The notes under the pieces were generated by a model. It was not told the DNA's origin and made no database searches. It saw only the letters and a list, made by a program, of their open reading frames with translations. The translations under genes and the position numbers were made by a program. Positions 59,219 to 64,000 of a stretch of DNA of 64,000 bases are shown piece by piece. The stretch's first letter is position 1. The number at the start of each line of letters is the position of its first letter. This DNA is from Carnegiea gigantea (lineage: Eukaryota > Streptophyta > Magnoliopsida > Caryophyllales > Cactaceae): assembly GCA_029747015.1 (NCBI GenBank), contig JAKOGI010000056.1:542501-606500 (forward strand), read 5' to 3'.

Positions 59219-59902
59219 TGCGAAATCGCAGAATGTTATAATTACGTGGGATTTACTAAAACTGTTAGTTATAGAAGACAAATCAGCTGCACCAAGCAAT
59301 AAAGCCAAAAAAAATTGAGACATGAAGCGAACATGTCAACACATGAAATACAACTACATATAAGCAATTTGCACTAATTAATCGCACCAAAAGAAAGAAA
59401 AACAAATAGCATCAAGTTCAAATCAATCATTAGTGTCAAATTAAAAAAAAAAATTGCGTCAAGAACACATTGCAACTAAACAGCCGAGAAAGTAATTTAA
59501 AGTTAAAGATGTTAGAATTAGCATAAATTTAAAGTTTAAGCTCCAGATAAGAGAAGGTGGGAGAGAGAGAAATTTGAGCTTAGATGTATTTAATTTTATT
59601 TTACTTTTCTATCAAATTTAACTTTATAATTGCACTTTTGATATTTAAAAAAATTAAAAAATATTAATGTGTGAGCTAGATATATTTAAAAAGTATCATT
59701 AATTTTTTGAACATTAATTTAGGGGTGTCCATATATATACCAATTTAATCACATTTAAAATAAGACATTAAATTTTTTTTTGGAAGAGGGGTGTCCATGG
59801 ACACCCCTCCCCTAATAAGAGATCTGCCCACGCGGCCAATCTTCATGCATATGTGTCTAAGACTATTTGTATTTAACGTGGATCTTACAATTTGATTCCA
59901 AT
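59219..59902. other. Intron remainder of AK-HSDH copy 2 with AT-rich repeat sequence
   Basis: AT-rich, with AGGGGTGTCCAT phrases near 59722 and 59789 matching the other side of the copia insertion near 52500. The last 70 bases (CCAATCTTCATGCATATGTG onward) match the copy 1 intron before its next exon. No gene. Confidence 0.5.
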
Positions 59903-59992
59903 AGAACTGGTATGGTTGATGTTCCTAGTACAGCCAGTGCCAATTTTGGTGCAGTGAAAGGTCTACCGGCTAAGGTTGTTCTCATATCTCAG
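59903..59992 (+). pseudogene. AK-HSDH fragment, copy 2, second exon
   Basis: Reads NRTGMVDVPSTASANFGAVK then a changed GLPAKVVLISQ before a splice donor at 59993. It is collinear with the AK-HSDH exon TGMAGVPGTASAIFGAVKD of functional genes. The glycine and valine of the VKDVGAN step are altered. The following intron is cut at 60090 by the next copia element, so further exons would lie beyond the window. Confidence 0.85.
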
Positions 59993-60089
59993 GTACTTCT
60001 ACGGTTCTCTAGCTTTTTGGAACTGTGACGCTCATGTGCTTTCATTATGCTTCCTGTTAGACATGTGAGGCTCTAATGACTTTATCTAA

Positions 60090-60711
60090 TGTTAGGATTA
60101 ATATCAGAATAACAATATAGCGGAAGCGATAGGATGCAATAGAAAATCAGAAATTCAACAGGAAGAGAACAAGAACACAGGAATTTAACGTGGAAAACCC
60201 AATGTGGGAAAAACCACGGACGGCGACAGCACCAGAACAATTCACTATGAGCAGGAAAGTACACACGATCACAATCACCTCAGTGATTCGATCAAAGAGC
60301 AGAATTACAATCTCTCTATTGTAATCTCTCACAAACGACTTTTACATCTCAATGTGTTTATGAGTACTGAAGTGTTTTGAAACAAGGCCCTAGACCCCCT
60401 TTATATAGGATCTGTGAGGTAGGGTTTCCCCCTGAAAACCCTAGCTACCACCTTCCAAAAACCGTCTCCAAAGCGCAACCCTAGCCGCCATCCGAAAGCG
60501 GCGGCGAGAAGACCCGAGGCACGACCGTGCCACGTGGCACGATCACCACGGTCACCCAGTGCCACATGGCACGACCGTGCCATATGGCACGGTGCCCCCG
60601 TGCCAATTTTCTGTCCCTCTCGTCTTCGGCTCTTCGTCTTGGCACGCCCGTGTCTGTGCAGCATGGGCTCCCCGTGCCGATACTCGAGATTTTGGGCCAT
60701 AAAACCCAACA
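60090..60711 (-). repeat. 3' LTR of the third copia element
   Basis: 622 bases, TGTTAGG...CCCAACA. It carries diverged GTGCCACGTGGCAC palindromes near 60524-60594. Confidence 0.93.
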
Positions 60712-60811
60712 ATCTCCACCTTGGACCAAAATCTCCAGTCTTCAATTACCGTCGTCGTCGTCACACCCCAAGGGGTGATGCCCCCTAAGGGGCTATGCCC
60801 CGCAGGGCTTC

Positions 60812-63800
60812 TCAATGACTGTGAACTCCCACTAAGTCCAAGCAATGCTCGAACTTAGCTGTAGGTAGTGGCTTTGTAAGCATGTCAGCAGGATTCTCTG
60901 AGGTGTGAACTTTCTTCATCATTATTTCTCCTGCAGCAACTGTGTCTCGTACATAATGATATTTGACGCTGATATGCTTGGTCTTCGAGTGATAGGCATC
61001 ATTCTTTGTCAGATGTATGGCACTCTGACTGTCAGAATATACCACAGTAGCAGATTGTGGTATTCCAAGCTCCATTACCAGTCCCCTTAGCCAGGTAGCT
61101 TCCTTCACCCCTTCAGTGGCAGCAATATACTCAGCTTCTGTTGTAGACAGGGCTGCAATAGATTGTAAAGACGCTTTCCAAGAGATAGCGCCCCCACACA
61201 TGGTAAAGATGTACCCAGATATGGACCTCCTCCTATCCAAATCACCAGCATAATCAGAATCAACATACCCTACTACATCAGATGTAGCAGCCTTGTTTCT
61301 ATCAAATACCAGCCCTTTCCCCACAGTTCCCTTTACATACCGTAGGATCCATTTTACACCCTCCCAGTGGTCCTTTCCAGGATTATGCATATATCTACTT
61401 ACCTCACTCACAGCATGTGATAAGTCTGGTCTGGTACAGACCATGGCATACATCAAACTCCCTACAGCACTAGAGTATGGTACATTGGACATTCTACCGA
61501 TGTCCTCTTCTGTTTGCGAACAGCATTCCGCAGACAGTTTAAAATGTGCAGCAAGAGGGGTAGACACTGCCTTGCAGTCCCTCATTTTGAACTTGCTTAA
61601 TACCTTCTCAAGATATTTTTCTTGAGACAAGTATAATTTTCCCTCCTTTCGATCCCTGTGAATCTCCATGCCCAGTATCCTTTTAGCTGCACCTAAGTCT
61701 TTCATTTCGAATTCCTTACTGAGCTGAGATTTTAGCATGCTAATCAGGGTTTTATCTTTAGATGCAATTAGCATGTCATCAACATACAGTAGTAGATATA
61801 TAAAGGACCCATCACCATATTGTCTAAAGTATACACAATTATCATATCTACTACGTATGTAACCATTATCAATCATAAACGTGTCAAAACGTTTATACCA
61901 CTGCCTAGGAGCCTGCTTGAGTCCATACAAGGACTTTTCCAACTTACATACCATGTGTTCCTTATCAGGAACAACAAACCCTTCAGGTTGCTTCATATAT
62001 ATCTCCTCTTCCAGCTCACCATGCAGGAAGGCTGTTTTTACATCAAGCTGCTCCAACTCCAAGTTAAACAATGTCACAATAGATAACAATAATCGAATAG
62101 AGGTGTGTCTGACTACAGGAGAGAAAACCTCATTGTAGTCTATACCTTCCCGTTGGTTGCAACCACGAACAACCAACCTTGCTTTCCACCTTGCATCCTC
62201 TACCCCACGGATGCCCTCCTTCTTCTTGTATATCCATTTGGCAGTTAAGGCCCGTCGGCCTTTAGGCAGGTTACATAACTCCCAAGTCCCGTTTTTCTGC
62301 AGACTTTCCATTTCTTCTTGCATAGCCTGAATCCAGTTGGGTGAACTTGGGCAGGTGATGGCTTCAGTATAATTTGAAGGCTCAGTTCCTTCAGACACTT
62401 CCTCTGCAACGGAAAGTGCATATGCTATCAGCCCTTCATCATCGTTGTACCGGGCCGGTCTCCTGATCTCCATGCGAGGACGATCACGTGCTATAGAGTA
62501 CTCAACCTCCTCCTAAGGTTGATTAGTGCTGATAGCCCCAAGCTCAGTGACCTGGACTTCCCTCATAGCTCCACCTTGAGCTGTAGCAGTCTCCAGCTCC
62601 ACCTCCATGTTGGTGTCTTGCTGAGTTCCTGCACCAGTAGAAGGAACAGCAGCATTCTTTCCAGAAGATAATATATCAAACTCATTGAAAGTAACATCCC
62701 TACTTTGTATTACTTTCTTAGAATCAGGACACCACATACGATATCCCTTAGATTCACTAGCATACCCCAAAAACATACATTTAACTGCTCTAGGTGCTAG
62801 TTTTCCCTCATTTACATGAGCATACACAGGACACCCAAATACCCTGAGATTAGAGTAGTCAACAGGATTACCTGACCATACTTCTTCTGGAATCTGAAAC
62901 TCGATGAAGGAGTGTGGTGATCGATTCACCAGGTAGCAGGCCGTAGAAATGGCCTCAGCCCAAAACGCTTTGCGATCCCAAAGCCCAGCAGTTGAAAGCA
63001 AACACCGTGCTTTCTCTAACAATGTCCTGTTAATTCGTTCTGCGACCCCATTCTGTTGTGGTTTCCCGACCAAGGTTTTATGCCTGGCTATGCCGTTTGC
63101 TGTGCAGAACTCTTCAAACTCAGATTCAACAAACTCCAGGCCATTATCAGTCCTGAGTTTCTTGATCCTTTTGCCAGTCTGGTTCTCAACCAGAGCCTTG
63201 AATTTCTTGAACATTGAGAATGTCTCGTTTTTCTGTCTCAAGAAATACACCCAAACCTTTCGTGAGAAATCATCAACAAATGTTAACATGTAACGCTTAC
63301 CTCCCATCGAAGGTATCTTAGAGGGACCCCACAAATCAGAATGGATGTAGTCCAGGACCCCCTGAGTACGGTGACTAGCCTTTGAGAAACTTACTCTTTT
63401 CTGTTTCCCAAATACGCAGTGATCACAAAAATCCAACTTACCCGTACTAGCGTTACCAAGACAACCTTTCTTACCCAAAATGGTCATCCCTTTCTCACTC
63501 ATATGGCCCAATCTCATGTGCCATAACCTCGTGTCATCTGTCGTACCCACTGCAGCTACGCCTGTAACTGTAGCTCCTTGCAGAATGTAGAGACTTCCCT
63601 GTTTCAGTCCCTTCATCATCAGCATGGCTCCCTTAGTTACCTTTAGGACACCATTCTCCATAACAATCCTGCAACCATTAGTCTCAAGAGTACCCAAAGA
63701 GATCAAACAACGAGTCATATCAGGAATATGTCGCACTTTAGACAAAGTTCTAATAGTGCCATCATGGGTTTTAATCTGAACTGTACCTATCCCTGCAACC

Positions 63801-64000
63801 TTGCATTCAGCATCGTTGCCCATAAGTACCACCCCAGAATCCACAGGTTCATAAGTTACAAACCAATCCCTACGAGGACACATGTGGAACGTGCAACCAG
63901 AATCTAAAACCCAATTAACATCCACTCCTCTCCCAGAAGTGGTAGCTAACGAAGTAGCAAGCAGTACATCCCCATCAGACTCAGACTCTACTACACAATC
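60812..64000 (-). pseudogene. Copia pol polyprotein with one internal stop, partial
   Basis: The frame is open from the window edge. It runs through a protease with WVLDSGCTFHM (D-S-G present), the pre-integrase LWHMRLGHMSEKGM, the integrase zinc finger CDHCVFGKQKRV and a catalytic core with WVYFLRQKNET, the NGLEF step and GKPQQNGVAERINRTLLEKA. A single TAG at 62513-62515 interrupts it. The same frame then continues through reverse transcriptase ([30 protein letters not shown]) and RNase H ([35 protein letters not shown]) to a stop at 60812. Catalytic residues look intact. The one stop separates integrase from reverse transcriptase, and readthrough cannot be excluded. Gag is outside the window. 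Confidence 0.92.

Larger units (their letters stand above)
60090..64000 (-). mobile_element. Ty1-copia retrotransposon (TNT1/Tork-like), near intact, runs off the window
   Basis: The 3' LTR is 60090-60711. Next comes a polypurine tract (AAGGTGGAGAT on the minus strand, about 60712-60722) and a pol frame that stays open to the window edge apart from one stop. The family matches the solo LTR at 44277-44892. TCTAA at 60085-60089 is the candidate target duplication, but the other end is not visible. The inserted site is an AK-HSDH intron. Confidence 0.92.

Noticed and set aside
60401..60845. Overlapping open frames in and just after the third copia LTR
   Set aside because: Simultaneous open frames on both strands over GC-rich palindromes of an LTR; the same frames recur in the solo LTR at 44642-44938.
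1..64000. A plant biosynthetic or defence gene cluster
   Set aside because: The transporter, OVATE, EEP/EF-hand and NAC genes have unrelated roles, normal spacing and no shared regulatory signature that I can see.

Overview
This is a nuclear plant DNA window, almost certainly from a eudicot. It has multi-exon genes with GT-AG introns, long AT-rich intergenic DNA, AT microsatellites, MITEs, Ty1-copia retrotransposons primed by initiator tRNA-Met, and a plant-type intron-containing elongator tRNA-Met gene. The species cannot be named from the sequence. Exon models were assembled by eye from reading frame, splice sites and family knowledge.

The left half (1-33 kb) is gene-bearing. A WAT1-related/EamA (UMAMIT-type) transporter gene (+, seven exons, 374 aa) occupies 206-4467. 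An LTR-like remnant follows, then a short OVATE-family repressor gene (-, 6951-7277). About 12 kb of intergenic DNA holds a small inverted-repeat MITE family, a GGGTC-rich palindromic stretch and a CACTA-like terminal fragment. A ten-exon gene for an endonuclease/exonuclease/phosphatase-fold protein with an EF-hand (+, 19720-23372, about 446 aa) comes next. A five-exon membrane-tethered NAC factor of NTL type (+, 27626-32849, 673 aa) follows, with one Harbinger-like MITE in each of two introns.

The right half (33-64 kb) is repeat-dominated. Two further MITEs lead into an old, decayed copia element (35833-43714, -, TSD ATCAT). Beyond it is a decayed partial copy of a bifunctional aspartokinase-homoserine dehydrogenase gene (about 43868-49199, +), interrupted by a solo copia LTR (TSD ACTAA). 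A mosaic stretch then holds possible organelle-derived DNA, degenerate telomere repeats and the tRNA-Met gene. A second fragment of the same AK-HSDH gene begins near 52190. It is split by a younger copia element (52697-59213, TSD AATTG), which itself carries a 1410-bp solo LTR (55995-57404, TSD TAGAG). The fragment resumes at 59903-59992 and is cut again at 60090 by a nearly intact copia element that runs off the window. That element belongs to the same family as the solo LTR in the first copy.

The three intact-looking genes are unrelated in function and do not form a cluster. I found no evidence of a novel defence, biosynthetic or regulatory system. The most informative structure is the nested and parallel retrotransposon invasion of two AK-HSDH gene fragments.
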